This document shows positions 24,283-32,935 of a stretch of DNA of 64,000 nucleotides, piece by piece. The notes beneath the pieces were generated by a model that saw only the letters and a program-made list of their open reading frames with translations, made no database searches and was not told where the DNA came from. The stretch spans positions 127,152 through 191,151 of the forward strand of contig NC_015952.1 in NCBI RefSeq assembly GCF_000147815.2, in the 5' to 3' direction. A program made the position numbers and the translations under genes. Within the stretch, counting starts at the first letter, position 1; each line of letters begins with the position of its first letter. The stretch comes from Streptomyces violaceusniger Tu 4113 (GTDB lineage Bacteria; Actinomycetota; Actinomycetes; Streptomycetales; Streptomycetaceae).

Positions 24283-26088
24283 ATGTCGCAGATCGAGAAC
24301 GAAATCAGAGGCATCCTCGCGCGGGAGACCCGGCTCGCACCCGAGTACGAGCCCAAGGACCCCACCGGGCTGCTGCGCATGGTGTTTCTCTTCCCCTACG
24401 GGCACGCCTACAGCCTGATGTGCAACGGGCCGATGAGCCTTCACCACCTCATCAACTCCAGCCCCGGTATTCCCGCCGTCGCCGAGCGTGCCCTTCAGTT
24501 CGACTGCCTCACCCGCGATGGGAACCGGCTCACCACCCCCGACGGAGAGCCCTACCGCAGCATCGAGTCACCGGCCCCGGTGAGCCAGGCCGATATCGTC
24601 GGCGTCTCCGTAATCAACTCCGGCGACCTGCACAGCGTGCTGCGGCTGCTGGACCTCGCCGGTATCCCGCGCCGCACCGCCGACCGTGTCCCCGGCGTTC
24701 ACCCGCTCGTGGTCGGCGGAAACCAAGGGCTGGCCGACCCCGAACCACTCGCCGACTACCTTGACGTGGTGGCCATCGGCGATGCCGAAGACTCCCTCGC
24801 CGAGCTGATCCGCACAGTCCACGCCCACCGCCACAACCCAGACGCTGGCACGCCATCACTGCACGAACAGCTCGCCCGCATCCCCGGACTGTACGTGCCG
24901 TCCATGTACGTGTGCGACTTCGCACCCGGCGGCGGCGTACACCAGATCAGCCCGAAGACCCTGACTGTGCCCGACACGGTTACCGCCCAGTACCTCCAGC
25001 TCACCGAACAGCACCCGGCCCACTTCACCTACCCGATCACCGACGGCACCGCCGCCGGTCTGCACCCGGTGCGCGGCTGCCTGCACACCTGCCACTTCTG
25101 CAACCTCGGCGTCCCTCCGTTCCGCCAGGCCCCCTTGGACGTGCTCACGGCCTACGTCGACCAGCTCGAACAGCTCAAGATCCGCAAGATCATCATCAGC
25201 GCACCGACCTTCACCCAGTACCGGCACCGCCGCGAACTCCTCGACCACATCCTCGCCTACGCCAAGCGGGCCGAGGCCGAAGGCGAGAAGGTCACCACGA
25301 TCATCGGCTCCGTCCGGGCGGACGAGATCACCCAGGACTACCTCGAAGCCATCACCGAACTCGGCGACTTCGGCCACCTGTTCACCGAACTCCACCTCAC
25401 CCAGGCCCGCGGCATCATCACCATCGCCCCCGAATGGGCCTCACACGACCTCGTCGCCCTCTACGGCAAGACCCAGAAACGGGAACGGGTGAACAAGGCC
25501 CTGGACCTGTGCCGCCAGACCGGGCACGTCAACACAGTCATGCTGTACTTCATCGTCGGCGCCCCCGGCGAGCTGGAAGCCGACCGGCTTGCGATCGCCG
25601 ACTACGCCCAAGAGGTCCGCGCCCGCCTCGGCGACGGCGACGCGAACGTCATCATCAAGCTCCACCAGTTCATGCCCAAGCCTGGTACACCCACCCAGCG
25701 CCTGAAGATGGCTGACCCGGACCTGGTTCAGGAGTACGGGGCACGAATCGCTGACCGGCTGCGCTCCCTGGTCGGGCAGAAAATCGTCAGCGAGCACTAC
25801 CGGGTGGAGCAGTTCGCAGCGAGCCGCATGCACCTGGAGGCCGTCTGTTCACGCGGAGACCGCCGCATCGGGCATGTCCTCGAAGACCTCTACGACACGG
25901 GGGTTGACCTCGCGGCCGTCACCAAAGACCAGCTCGTAGAGGCGATGGCCAAGCGCGATCTGGACTACGTCCGGCACCTTCGGCACATGGACGATCCCGT
26001 TCTTCCCTGGCACATCCTCAACCACGTCAATCGGGCCGCTGAGCAGCAGCTTTCCGACGCCCTCACCGCCCGGGAGGAGCGCCCGTGA
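24283..26088 (+). CDS. B12-binding-type radical SAM enzyme
   Basis: 601 aa. An N-terminal Rossmann-like half (IVGVSVINSGDLHSVLRLLD, HPLVVGGNQGLADPEPLADY, VVAIGDAEDSL) resembles the cobalamin-binding domain of class B radical SAM proteins. The cluster motif is GCLHTCHFCNLG with Cys266, Cys270 and Cys273 binding the 4Fe-4S cluster. The region HTVMLYFIVGAPGE-like (NTVMLYFIVGAPGELEADR) and KLHQFMPKPGTP are typical later elements. It would do methylation, ring contraction or another radical rearrangement on the island's substrate. The next gene overlaps its stop by four bases. Confidence 0.85.
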   Translation: MSQIENEIRGILARETRLAPEYEPKDPTGLLRMVFLFPYGHAYSLMCNGPMSLHHLINSSPGIPAVAERALQFDCLTRDGNRLTTPDGEPYRSIESPAPVSQADIVGVSVINSGDLHSVLRLLDLAGIPRRTADRVPGVHPLVVGGNQGLADPEPLADYLDVVAIGDAEDSLAELIRTVHAHRHNPDAGTPSLHEQLARIPGLYVPSMYVCDFAPGGGVHQISPKTLTVPDTVTAQYLQLTEQHPAHFTYPITDGTAAGLHPVRGCLHTCHFCNLGVPPFRQAPLDVLTAYVDQLEQLKIRKIIISAPTFTQYRHRRELLDHILAYAKRAEAEGEKVTTIIGSVRADEITQDYLEAITELGDFGHLFTELHLTQARGIITIAPEWASHDLVALYGKTQKRERVNKALDLCRQTGHVNTVMLYFIVGAPGELEADRLAIADYAQEVRARLGDGDANVIIKLHQFMPKPGTPTQRLKMADPDLVQEYGARIADRLRSLVGQKIVSEHYRVEQFAASRMHLEAVCSRGDRRIGHVLEDLYDTGVDLAAVTKDQLVEAMAKRDLDYVRHLRHMDDPVLPWHILNHVNRAAEQQLSDALTAREERP

Positions 26089-26876
26089 CCGAGGCCCCGT
26101 TCCCGCTCTATCCCGGAAAGCACGACCTCCCCTCCGTCCCCGACCCGGCCGAACACGCCGCCTACGTCCGCGCCCGCTACCCGGCCGCGACCCTTGGCCA
26201 CTGCGCCGGCGCCGTCCTGGTCTATCAGCCCCGCCTGATGAACCACATCCGCAGTCGCTACCGGCCACTCCAGCGTCAGGGATGGATTCGCGGAGACCTA
26301 CGCATCCTCAACCGCACCGGCCGCAAGATCGCCGTCTGCGGAGACTTCGGCCTCGGCGCCCCCGCCGCCGCCCTGGTCCTGGAACAGCTCATCGCCCTCG
26401 GCGTCCGCCGGATCGTCACCGTGGGCACCGCGGCATCGCTTCAGCCGCACCTGAACCCCGGCGATCTCGTGGTGTGCGACAGCGCCTTGCGGGACGAAGG
26501 CGTCTCCCGCCACTACCTCCCGCCAAGCCCATCCATCACGCCACCCGGCGAACTCACAGCACGCCTCACCAAGGCCCTCCGCGACCAGGACCACGTCATG
26601 GTCCACCAGGGCCCGGGGTGGACCACCGACGCCCCCTACCGCGAGACCAGAGCCGAAATCGAGCAGTACGCCGCCACCGGCGTGATGACCGCCGACATGG
26701 AGGCAGCCGCCGTCTTCGCCGTCACCGCACACCGCCGGGTCGAAGCCGCAGCGCTCTTTGCCGTCGCGGACTCCCTCACCCGCCGTACCCCGCGACGAGA
26801 CCAGGCCAGCGTCCGCGCAGCCGCCCGAACCGGTCTGGAAACTGCCCTGGACCTCCTTGCCGGTGCCGTAGCGTAG
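26085..26876 (+). CDS. Nucleoside phosphorylase/nucleosidase-like protein
   Basis: 263 aa, GTGA overlap with the radical SAM gene. Typical features of the PNP/UDP phosphorylase fold: AVCGDFGLGAPAAALVLEQL, RRIVTVGTAASLQPHLNPGD, and ATGVMTADMEAAAVFAVTAH, where ADMEAAA is the ribose/base contact motif; AVADSLT corresponds to the catalytic Asp region. It would cleave or form an N-glycosidic bond to a purine-like base. This strengthens a nucleoside-related product for the operon. Confidence 0.85.
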   Translation: MTEAPFPLYPGKHDLPSVPDPAEHAAYVRARYPAATLGHCAGAVLVYQPRLMNHIRSRYRPLQRQGWIRGDLRILNRTGRKIAVCGDFGLGAPAAALVLEQLIALGVRRIVTVGTAASLQPHLNPGDLVVCDSALRDEGVSRHYLPPSPSITPPGELTARLTKALRDQDHVMVHQGPGWTTDAPYRETRAEIEQYAATGVMTADMEAAAVFAVTAHRRVEAAALFAVADSLTRRTPRRDQASVRAAARTGLETALDLLAGAVA

Positions 26877-26909
26877 GCGGACCACAGCACAACGAAGGGC
26901 ATCGTCGAA

Positions 26910-27788
26910 GTGAAAACAGGCGTAACGCAGCCCTCGGTCGGCGCCGTCGTCCTGACCATGAATGACCGGCCGGACGAGTTCCCCCGCGCGATGTCCTCAC
27001 TCCTCGCACAGGAAGGCATCGAACTGGACGTAATCGTGGTGGGCAATGGATGTGTCCCCGAGCAGACCCCTCCGGAGGTGCGCACCGTCGCCCTCCCGGA
27101 GAACCTGGGCATCCCCGAGGGCCGCAACATCGGCGCCGCGAACGTCAAGGGCGACTACCTGTTCTTCTTCGACAATGACGCCCACCTGCCTGACCGCGGC
27201 GCCCTGGCGAACCTCGCCGCCACACTCGACCAGGCGCCCGACCTCGCGTACGTGCAGCCCCGCATCACCGACCCCGACACCGGCGCGACACTGCGCCGGT
27301 GGGTACCCCGCCTCCGCACCTCCGATCCCGCGCGTCCCGGCACCGTGACGGTCATGGCTGAAGGCGTCGTGATGATCCGCCGGGACGCCTACGACGCCGC
27401 CGGAGGTTTCCCCGGTCGCTTTTTCCTTTATCATGAGGGAGTGGATCTTGCCTGGCGCCTGTGGGACCACGGATACACCGGCACCTACGCGCCCAGCGTG
27501 ATCGTCCACCACCCGGCGACCGACCCGGCCCGTCACGGCACCTTCTACCGGCTGAACGCCCGCAACCGAGTGTGGCTGGCCCGCCGCCGCCTCCCCGCCG
27601 CCCTGATTCCGGCCAACCTCGCCACATGGGCCGTACTCGCCCTCTGGCGAACCCGTGGGCGGGAGGCGTTACGTGCCTCGCTCGCGGGCCTCAAGGAGGG
27701 ACTGCGTGACGACTGCGGGGCGCGGGAGCCGATGAGCTGGCGCACGGTCGCACGCCTGACTCGCGCCGGCAGACCGCCTATCCTCTGA
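26910..27788 (+). CDS. Family 2 glycosyltransferase
   Basis: 292 aa from GTG 26910 with CGAAGGG upstream. GAVVLTMNDRPDEFPRAM, VIVVGNGC, NLGIPEGRNIGAANVKGDYL and the DXD-type FFFDNDAHLPD are classic GT-A features. A C-terminal hydrophobic stretch (ALIPANLATWAVLALW) may attach it to the membrane. It probably transfers a sugar from an NDP donor to the product made by the upstream enzymes. Confidence 0.88.
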   Translation: MKTGVTQPSVGAVVLTMNDRPDEFPRAMSSLLAQEGIELDVIVVGNGCVPEQTPPEVRTVALPENLGIPEGRNIGAANVKGDYLFFFDNDAHLPDRGALANLAATLDQAPDLAYVQPRITDPDTGATLRRWVPRLRTSDPARPGTVTVMAEGVVMIRRDAYDAAGGFPGRFFLYHEGVDLAWRLWDHGYTGTYAPSVIVHHPATDPARHGTFYRLNARNRVWLARRRLPAALIPANLATWAVLALWRTRGREALRASLAGLKEGLRDDCGAREPMSWRTVARLTRAGRPPIL

Positions 27789-27854
27789 CAACCATAGGTT
27801 CACCTTGGGCTACGTTCCGGTGGTACTGCCGGAGTGGGACCTGGAGGCCGAACA

Positions 27855-28334
27855 TTGATCATCTCCGCGACCCGCATCCGAACCTCAGCGAAAGCCGTCA
27901 TCATCCACGAGGGCGCGGTATTGCTGACCCGCAACCTTTGGCGAGGGCAAGAGCGCCACTTCCTTCCCGGCGGCGGCCAGAATCCCGGGGAACCACTCCC
28001 AGAGACCGTGCGGCGTGAAGTCCTCGAAGAGACCGGCGTGACTGTCGCGGCCGGGCACGTCCTCGGGACGTACGAGTGGACGAGCAGGCCAGAGGATTTC
28101 CCCGACGAGACAGAGCGCGTACACCAGGTGGAGATCATCTTCCGGTGCACCCTCACCGGACGCCCAGACCTGGGCGGCGGCCACGAGCATGACCACGACC
28201 AGATCGGAGCTGAATGGGTCCCTCTCGACATGATCCCGATCCTGGGCACACTCATGCCCGCCTACCGGGGTCTGTTTGCGGGCATGTCCGGCGACAGGTT
28301 CCCAGGAAGCGTCTACCTCGGGTATGACGCCTGA
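27855..28334 (+). CDS. Nudix hydrolase
   Basis: 159 aa from TTG 27855 (GGAGG seven bases upstream; GTG 27834 also open). The Nudix box is complete, in two halves: GGGQNPGEPLPETVR, then REVLEETGV. Nudix enzymes hydrolyse nucleoside diphosphates linked to another moiety. A TACGTT box precedes the gene, so it may have its own promoter besides read-through. In this island it could recycle or activate an NDP-sugar or clean up a damaged nucleotide. Confidence 0.85.
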   Translation: MIISATRIRTSAKAVIIHEGAVLLTRNLWRGQERHFLPGGGQNPGEPLPETVRREVLEETGVTVAAGHVLGTYEWTSRPEDFPDETERVHQVEIIFRCTLTGRPDLGGGHEHDHDQIGAEWVPLDMIPILGTLMPAYRGLFAGMSGDRFPGSVYLGYDA

Positions 28335-28483
28335 CTGGTACGTCGGCACCGACCCCCGACTTTGGTTCGGGCGAACCGAAATCGGGTGCCAGTAGGGAAT
28401 GTGCCCACGGTCTTGGCGGCGTTACCCCTAGCATGGCCTCCTGTTGCCGGCGTGTCTCCGCGCTGGGGAGGCAAGGGGGTCGA

Positions 28484-29302
28484 ATGGAATACGGGGAGAA
28501 TCCCATTGCTCACTCTATTGACATCAGCGCCCCGAGTATCGCCCGTATGCGCGACTGGCTCCTGGGGGGTACGGACAATTTTCCGTCCGACCGCAGGGCC
28601 TGCCGGGCTCTGTTAGATATCGCGCCCAGCACTCGCGCGCTGGTGCGGAACAACAGGTTGTTCCTGCAACGCGTGGTGCGTGTCCTGGCTCAGGACTACG
28701 GGGTGCGTCAGTTCCTGGATTACGGCTTCGGACTGCCGGTGGGGCGCACCAACGTCCACCAGGTCGCCCAGAGCGTTGACCGCAGCTCGCGCGTCGTCTA
28801 CATCGACGACGATCCGATCGTTCTCGCGCATGGCCGGACCCTGCTCGACGAGAACGACGAGACAGCCATCATGCGGGCAACGATGACGGACATCGACGGC
28901 ACGCTCGACCACCTCAAGGGCACCGGTCCGATCAACCTCGATGCTCCTGTGGCCGCCCTGTTCGTCTCGGGGCTGCACCGCATCCCCGACTCCCCTGGGG
29001 CCCAGAGCGTGATCCAACGGCTTGCCGGTCGGCTGGTCGCGGGGAGTTTCCTGGTGTTCTGCCAGCTCGTCAGCGACAGCGCGGCAATGCGACAGGCGGC
29101 TACGGAGTTCATGCTTCAGACCACCGGCCACAACTGGGGCCGGGTCCGGGACAAGAGCGAGGTGCATGCCTGGGTCAGCGGCATGCAGATGCTCGACCCT
29201 GGTCTGGTCGAGGTCTCCGCCTGGCGGCCGGACTCCGACGTCACGCCGCGGCAGCGCACCTTCGAGTGGGAAGAGTACGGCGGAGTCATCTGTCTGTCCT
29301 GA
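28484..29302 (+). CDS. SAM-dependent methyltransferase, DUF574 family
   Basis: 272 aa, AAGGGGG upstream of ATG 28484. SIARMRDWLLGGTDNFPSDR, VRQFLDYGFGLPVGRTNVHQ and RVVYIDDDPIVLAHGRTLL are the hallmark segments of this actinobacterial family. DYGFGLP replaces the more usual D-I-G-T-G-L-P loop. Family members are SAM-binding but mostly of unknown substrate. Not overlapping with the Nudix gene (about 150 bp gap), so it may be a separate unit. Confidence 0.85.
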   Translation: MEYGENPIAHSIDISAPSIARMRDWLLGGTDNFPSDRRACRALLDIAPSTRALVRNNRLFLQRVVRVLAQDYGVRQFLDYGFGLPVGRTNVHQVAQSVDRSSRVVYIDDDPIVLAHGRTLLDENDETAIMRATMTDIDGTLDHLKGTGPINLDAPVAALFVSGLHRIPDSPGAQSVIQRLAGRLVAGSFLVFCQLVSDSAAMRQAATEFMLQTTGHNWGRVRDKSEVHAWVSGMQMLDPGLVEVSAWRPDSDVTPRQRTFEWEEYGGVICLS

Positions 29303-29456
29303 CGCCCAGGCGGCTGGGGCCGTTGGTCGATACCGCATCAGCGGCAGCCCATCGGGTTCGGGGCGCGCTTCACGCGGCAGCGCGCGGCCAGCGGAAGCCG
29401 CGGCCAACACCGCATCACCCGGCAAGGCCACGCCCCGAACCGATAGCGTCAGCCCG

Positions 29457-30704
29457 GTGAACACCGACACGATCACCGCCCCCACGGAAGACGCCGAAAG
29501 CCTCCGCAACACCCTGGTCGACCAGCTTCGCAAGGACGGACACGCGCGCACGCCCGCCGTCGAGACCGCGTTGCGCACCGTGCCCCGCCACGTGTTCGTG
29601 CCCGACGCGACGCTTGAGGACGCCTACGCCAACGCGCCAGTGAACATCAAGTACGACACCGACGGCGCGTCGATCTCCTGCGCCTCCCAGCCCGGTGTCG
29701 TCGCGCTCATGCTCGACCAGCTCGAAGCCCAGCCCGGCGGGCGCATCCTCGAACTCGGCGCCGGCACCGGCTACAACGCTGCTCTCCTCGCCCACCTCGC
29801 CGGGGAAGCCGGTCACGTGACCACGCTCGACGTCGATGACGATCTGGTGGAGGGCGCCCGTGCTCACCTCGCCGCCGCCGGGATCACCAACGTCACAGCG
29901 GTGACCCGCGACGGAGCCCTCGGCTACGCCGAAGGAGCGCCGTACGACCGGATCATCGCCACCGTGGGCGCGCACGGCGTGCCGCACGCCTGGCTCAAGC
30001 AGCTCGCCCCCGGCGGCCGTCTCCTCGTCCCCCAGCGTCTCAAGGGCAGCGTCGCGCGCTCCATCGCCTACGAGCGGCGCGACGGCCGGTGGGTATCCCT
30101 CGGCAGCGCGATGAACACCTTCATGCCGCTGCGGCGGGGCATCGCCGACGACGACCGCCGCGCCATCCCCCTCAGCACGGACGGCACCGTACGACTCCAG
30201 GCCCCCGCCGGTCAGAACATCGACGCCGACGCCCTTGCCGGTGTCCTGGACCAGCCGCGCACCGAAGAGTGGACCGGCGTGACGGTCCACGGCCAGGAGA
30301 CGCCGGATTTGATGGAGCTATTCGTGTCCTGCTCCCTTCCCTCCGGCCTGATCCGGATGCTGTTCCCCCAGAGCGCCAAGGGCACCGTGCTCACCGAGGA
30401 CCCCTACCCCTCGTCGACCGCGGCTGTCGACAAGGGCGCCGTCACCTACCTCGCCCGGCGCCTGTCAGAGAAGAAGACCCCCGAGGGCGGCAAGCTCTGG
30501 GAGTTCGGAGTCATCGGCCACGGCCCCGGCAGCGACGAGCTGGCCGCGAGGGTCGCCGACGCCATCCGTACGTGGGACCGCGAGTTCCGCGGCCGTGAGG
30601 TCACGTTCGAGATTCAGCCCCTGGACGCCCCCGCCGCCGAGCAGAGGCCGGGCCTCTTCGCCCTGGACACCCCGCTGAACCGCGTCGTCGTCGACTGGAA
30701 GTGA
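29457..30704 (+). CDS. PCMT-like methyltransferase of the FxLD type
   Basis: 415 aa, leaderless-like: TAGCGT nine bases before GTG 29457. The protein-isoaspartate methyltransferase core is evident: VPRHVFVPDATLEDAYANAP, SISCASQPGVVALMLDQL, RILELGAGTGYNAALLAHL and YDRIIATVGAHGVPHAWL. The C-terminal extension of about 190 residues matches the FxLD-system branch associated with lanthipeptide clusters. I find no FxLD-type precursor peptide beside it. It may methylate a peptide or protein aspartate here. Confidence 0.8.
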   Translation: MNTDTITAPTEDAESLRNTLVDQLRKDGHARTPAVETALRTVPRHVFVPDATLEDAYANAPVNIKYDTDGASISCASQPGVVALMLDQLEAQPGGRILELGAGTGYNAALLAHLAGEAGHVTTLDVDDDLVEGARAHLAAAGITNVTAVTRDGALGYAEGAPYDRIIATVGAHGVPHAWLKQLAPGGRLLVPQRLKGSVARSIAYERRDGRWVSLGSAMNTFMPLRRGIADDDRRAIPLSTDGTVRLQAPAGQNIDADALAGVLDQPRTEEWTGVTVHGQETPDLMELFVSCSLPSGLIRMLFPQSAKGTVLTEDPYPSSTAAVDKGAVTYLARRLSEKKTPEGGKLWEFGVIGHGPGSDELAARVADAIRTWDREFRGREVTFEIQPLDAPAAEQRPGLFALDTPLNRVVVDWK

Positions 30705-30726
30705 CGGCCCACGCTTGACTTCCGCT

Positions 30727-30746
30727 CCCCGCCCTAAAGGGCGGGG
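30727..30746. terminator. Perfect GC hairpin between convergent genes
   Basis: CCCCGCCC-TAAA-GGGCGGGG followed by ATTCC, lying between the stops at 30704 (+) and 30751 (-). It can serve both genes as terminator. Its flanks (GACTTCC before, GGATTCC after) resemble the hairpin at 44507. Confidence 0.6.
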
Positions 30747-30750
30747 ATTC

Positions 30751-31227
30751 CTAGGCGGCTTGTCGGCCGGTGCGCTGCTGCTCGGTGGGTTCGGTGTACG
30801 GGTGCGGGCGCAGCACGCCGTAGTCGTTCTTGTGCCCGTCGGCGATCTGATGGCAGTGGCGGCAGGCGTCCGGTTGGAGGGGGGCGTAGCGAGCTTTGCC
30901 GCCGGTGAGGTCGTCGATGACACACAGGGTGCACAGACAGATGCCGCCGGGCTGGGTGGCATGGTGGTTGGGGTTGATGTCGACGGTGCCGGGCTCGTAC
31001 CAGTGTGGTCCGGTGTACTGGCTGGGGATGAGCATGGCGACCATGCCAGCCCCGCCGGAGTTCTCGATCTTGTCGATGATTTGCTGGAACCACTCGATGG
31101 CTTGCTGCTCGGTGCCCTGCCAGGCGTGGCTGACGGGCTTGTCGTTGATGAAGGTACGGACGTGACCGGGCTTGCCTCGCGCGGCGAGGATCTTGATGAC
31201 GCGGCCCCGGTAGGTGGTCCTGGTCAA
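30751..31227 (-). CDS. Hypothetical protein with Cys/His cluster (158 aa)
   Basis: The N-terminal domain (TYRGRVIKILAARGKPGHVR, then TEQQAIEWFQQIIDKI) looks like a small alpha/beta fold. The second half has CLCTLC and CRHCHQIADGH, probably a zinc site. A promoter-like motif and a palindrome lie upstream (31322-31360). It breaks the plus-strand direction of the island and may be a later insertion. Function unknown. Confidence 0.65.
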   Translation of the reverse strand: MTRTTYRGRVIKILAARGKPGHVRTFINDKPVSHAWQGTEQQAIEWFQQIIDKIENSGGAGMVAMLIPSQYTGPHWYEPGTVDINPNHHATQPGGICLCTLCVIDDLTGGKARYAPLQPDACRHCHQIADGHKNDYGVLRPHPYTEPTEQQRTGRQAA

Positions 31228-31321
31228 AGGGTGCTCCTGGTCTGTTCAGTGATTCAGACGGCCGGTTGCGGCCGGGCCCGGGTAGGGAGTCAGGCCCGTT
31301 CGGCATTTCGGGTACAGGCGG

Positions 31322-31342
31322 CACCCTATTGCTACCCGGTAG
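31322..31342 (-). promoter_or_regulatory. Second copy of the recurring promoter motif
   Basis: On the minus strand CTACCGGGTAGC then AATAGGGTG, differing from the copy at 1277..1297 at two positions. It is 95 bases upstream of the start at 31227. Confidence 0.4.
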
Positions 31343-31360
31343 ACTTTCTCAAGAGAAAGT
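31343..31360. promoter_or_regulatory. Palindromic operator candidate
   Basis: ACTTTCTC-AA-GAGAAAGT, a perfect 8-bp inverted repeat abutting the promoter-like motif. AT-rich against its surroundings. Likely a binding site of a dimeric regulator. Confidence 0.5.
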
Positions 31361-31636
31361 ACCTACGGCGTGTCCTCTGATGAACTTGAAACCCTCCGGC
31401 ACCGTCCCGAGGTCGCCTCCTCGTGCTGGGGTACGCGGTCCGCTCGATAACCCCACGAAGGGACCCCCACGGTGGGTACTGTCCTCCCTGACGGTCCGTG
31501 ACCACATTCCGGGGGTCGCCGTGTCCTTCCCGCCGTCACCAGCCGAGATTCCGTTGCGCAAATGGCTTCGCTGGGCGGGCGTTCACGCGTACCGGGCGGG
31601 CCCCGGCGGCCCCACATTCCCCCTTTGGAGGCGTAC

Positions 31637-32842
31637 GTGAATACCTCTGCTCTGCGTGCGACAACAGCCGGCGTTCCTGATCGCGGTGACGTTTTCGCCT
31701 TTGCGGACGATGAGATAGAGCGGGCCGCTACCGAGCTGTGGCCGCGTGCGGTCATCGAGGCGGGCGTCCATGTGCCCAGCGTCACGTCCTACGTCCGCCG
31801 TCTGAGCGTCGATGGCGTGGAGCTGTACGCGAAGTACTCGCTGCTCGGTGTGTCACTGGTGTCTGTGCTGCATGGCGCCTGCGGTGGCTGGGACCAGGTC
31901 CGCCGAGATCAGGCGAAGTACGTCCGGCGGCAGGACGCACTGGCAGAGCGGGAAGCCGCGCAGTTGCGATTCCTGGCAATGCTGGGCCGACCCAAGGCAT
32001 GCCGGGTCCGCGGCACATGGAGGGGCGTGTTGTTCACCGAGCCCGTACGGGGCCCGAGTCTGGCCAAGCTGCTGCTGCACCGGCCCCAGGACTCGGAGAA
32101 ACTGCTGGCCGCGCCCGTGCGCGAGCTGCACCGACTCCACCTTCCAGCCGCAGAGTACGGCGCTCACGCCCCGGCCCCGATCAGGGAGTGCAGCATCGCC
32201 GACACTTTCAGGCGGAAGTTCCGCGGCCCCGGCGGACAGGCGTTCCTGGACCGGCTCGGCGAACAGCAGTGCGCCCCCGAAGAGCGAGACCGCCTGGTCG
32301 AACTGCTGAGGCAGACCGTCGCCCGGCTGGCCCGATTCCGTTCCCGCCCTGCGCGCTTGAACCAAGTGGTGACGTTCGGCGACCTCAAGCCCGAGCATGT
32401 CATCTTCCCCAACAGCGGGCGGCCGGTGTTCATCGACCCCGGTCTTCAGCCCGGGAGAGCCTGTGTGGACACCGCCAAGCTGGTCAGCCGCACCGCTTTG
32501 CTGCTGATCGGTGCCCGGCCCGGCGACAGGGCCGGGCGGCAGATCACCGGCGGCATCGACGCTGTCCTCCTCGCCCAGCTTGCCCACCTCTCCGGCCGGG
32601 CGCGGGATGCCGGTCTGCGGGAACTGCTGGTGCTGTGGCTGATGGACACCGTCAACATCCTCACGAGCTATCTCTCCGCCCCCGCCGCCCTTCCTCTCCC
32701 CCCCCAAGCCGATGCGGTCCTCCATCGCGCGGCTGTGGTCTGCACCTTTCTCGACCGGCTCACCGACAGCCTGGCCCGCGGCCTTGAGACCGAGGCCGTG
32801 TTGGAGGACGGGCTGACGCTGATCAGGGCAGCGGCGTCATAA
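31637..32842 (+). CDS. Phosphotransferase (APH/kinase-fold) protein
   Basis: 401 aa from GTG 31637 with GGAGG six bases upstream. The C-terminal lobe shows VVTFGDLKPEHVIFPNSGRP then VFIDPGL, the catalytic Asp and metal-binding Asp regions of aminoglycoside-phosphotransferase-like kinases. The N-terminal lobe has GVELYAKYSLLG, with the lysine strand. RELHRLHLP matches the family linker. It could phosphorylate a sugar, nucleoside or antibiotic, i.e. the island's product or a self-resistance target. Confidence 0.7.
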   Translation: MNTSALRATTAGVPDRGDVFAFADDEIERAATELWPRAVIEAGVHVPSVTSYVRRLSVDGVELYAKYSLLGVSLVSVLHGACGGWDQVRRDQAKYVRRQDALAEREAAQLRFLAMLGRPKACRVRGTWRGVLFTEPVRGPSLAKLLLHRPQDSEKLLAAPVRELHRLHLPAAEYGAHAPAPIRECSIADTFRRKFRGPGGQAFLDRLGEQQCAPEERDRLVELLRQTVARLARFRSRPARLNQVVTFGDLKPEHVIFPNSGRPVFIDPGLQPGRACVDTAKLVSRTALLLIGARPGDRAGRQITGGIDAVLLAQLAHLSGRARDAGLRELLVLWLMDTVNILTSYLSAPAALPLPPQADAVLHRAAVVCTFLDRLTDSLARGLETEAVLEDGLTLIRAAAS

Positions 32843-32935
32843 GTAGGAGTCCGGCTTGGATCTTCGTCTGAGGTTGGCGCCGACGCATCCATCCAATACG
32901 GGACCTTCGATCCCGGAACGGGAAAAATCTCACAG

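Larger units (their letters stand above)
31228..31636. other. Divergent intergenic region
   Basis: About 400 bases. It contains the recurring promoter motif on the minus strand, the palindrome 31343..31360, and the GGAGG ribosome site of 31637. No ORF with convincing codon bias or ribosome site is seen. Confidence 0.4.

Noticed and set aside
23061..27788. Known aminoglycoside or nucleoside antibiotic cluster
   Set aside because: No characteristic scaffold enzyme (for example an inositol or cyclitol synthase) or antibiotic-specific gene is recognised; the product class stays open.
22400..30746. Calling the hairpin-bracketed island a transposon
   Set aside because: No transposase, target duplication or matching terminal repeats are visible; hairpins may simply be terminators. 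Kept only as a finding.
30751..31227. HNH endonuclease
   Set aside because: Cys pairs suggest zinc, but there is no His-Asn-His core with the right spacing.
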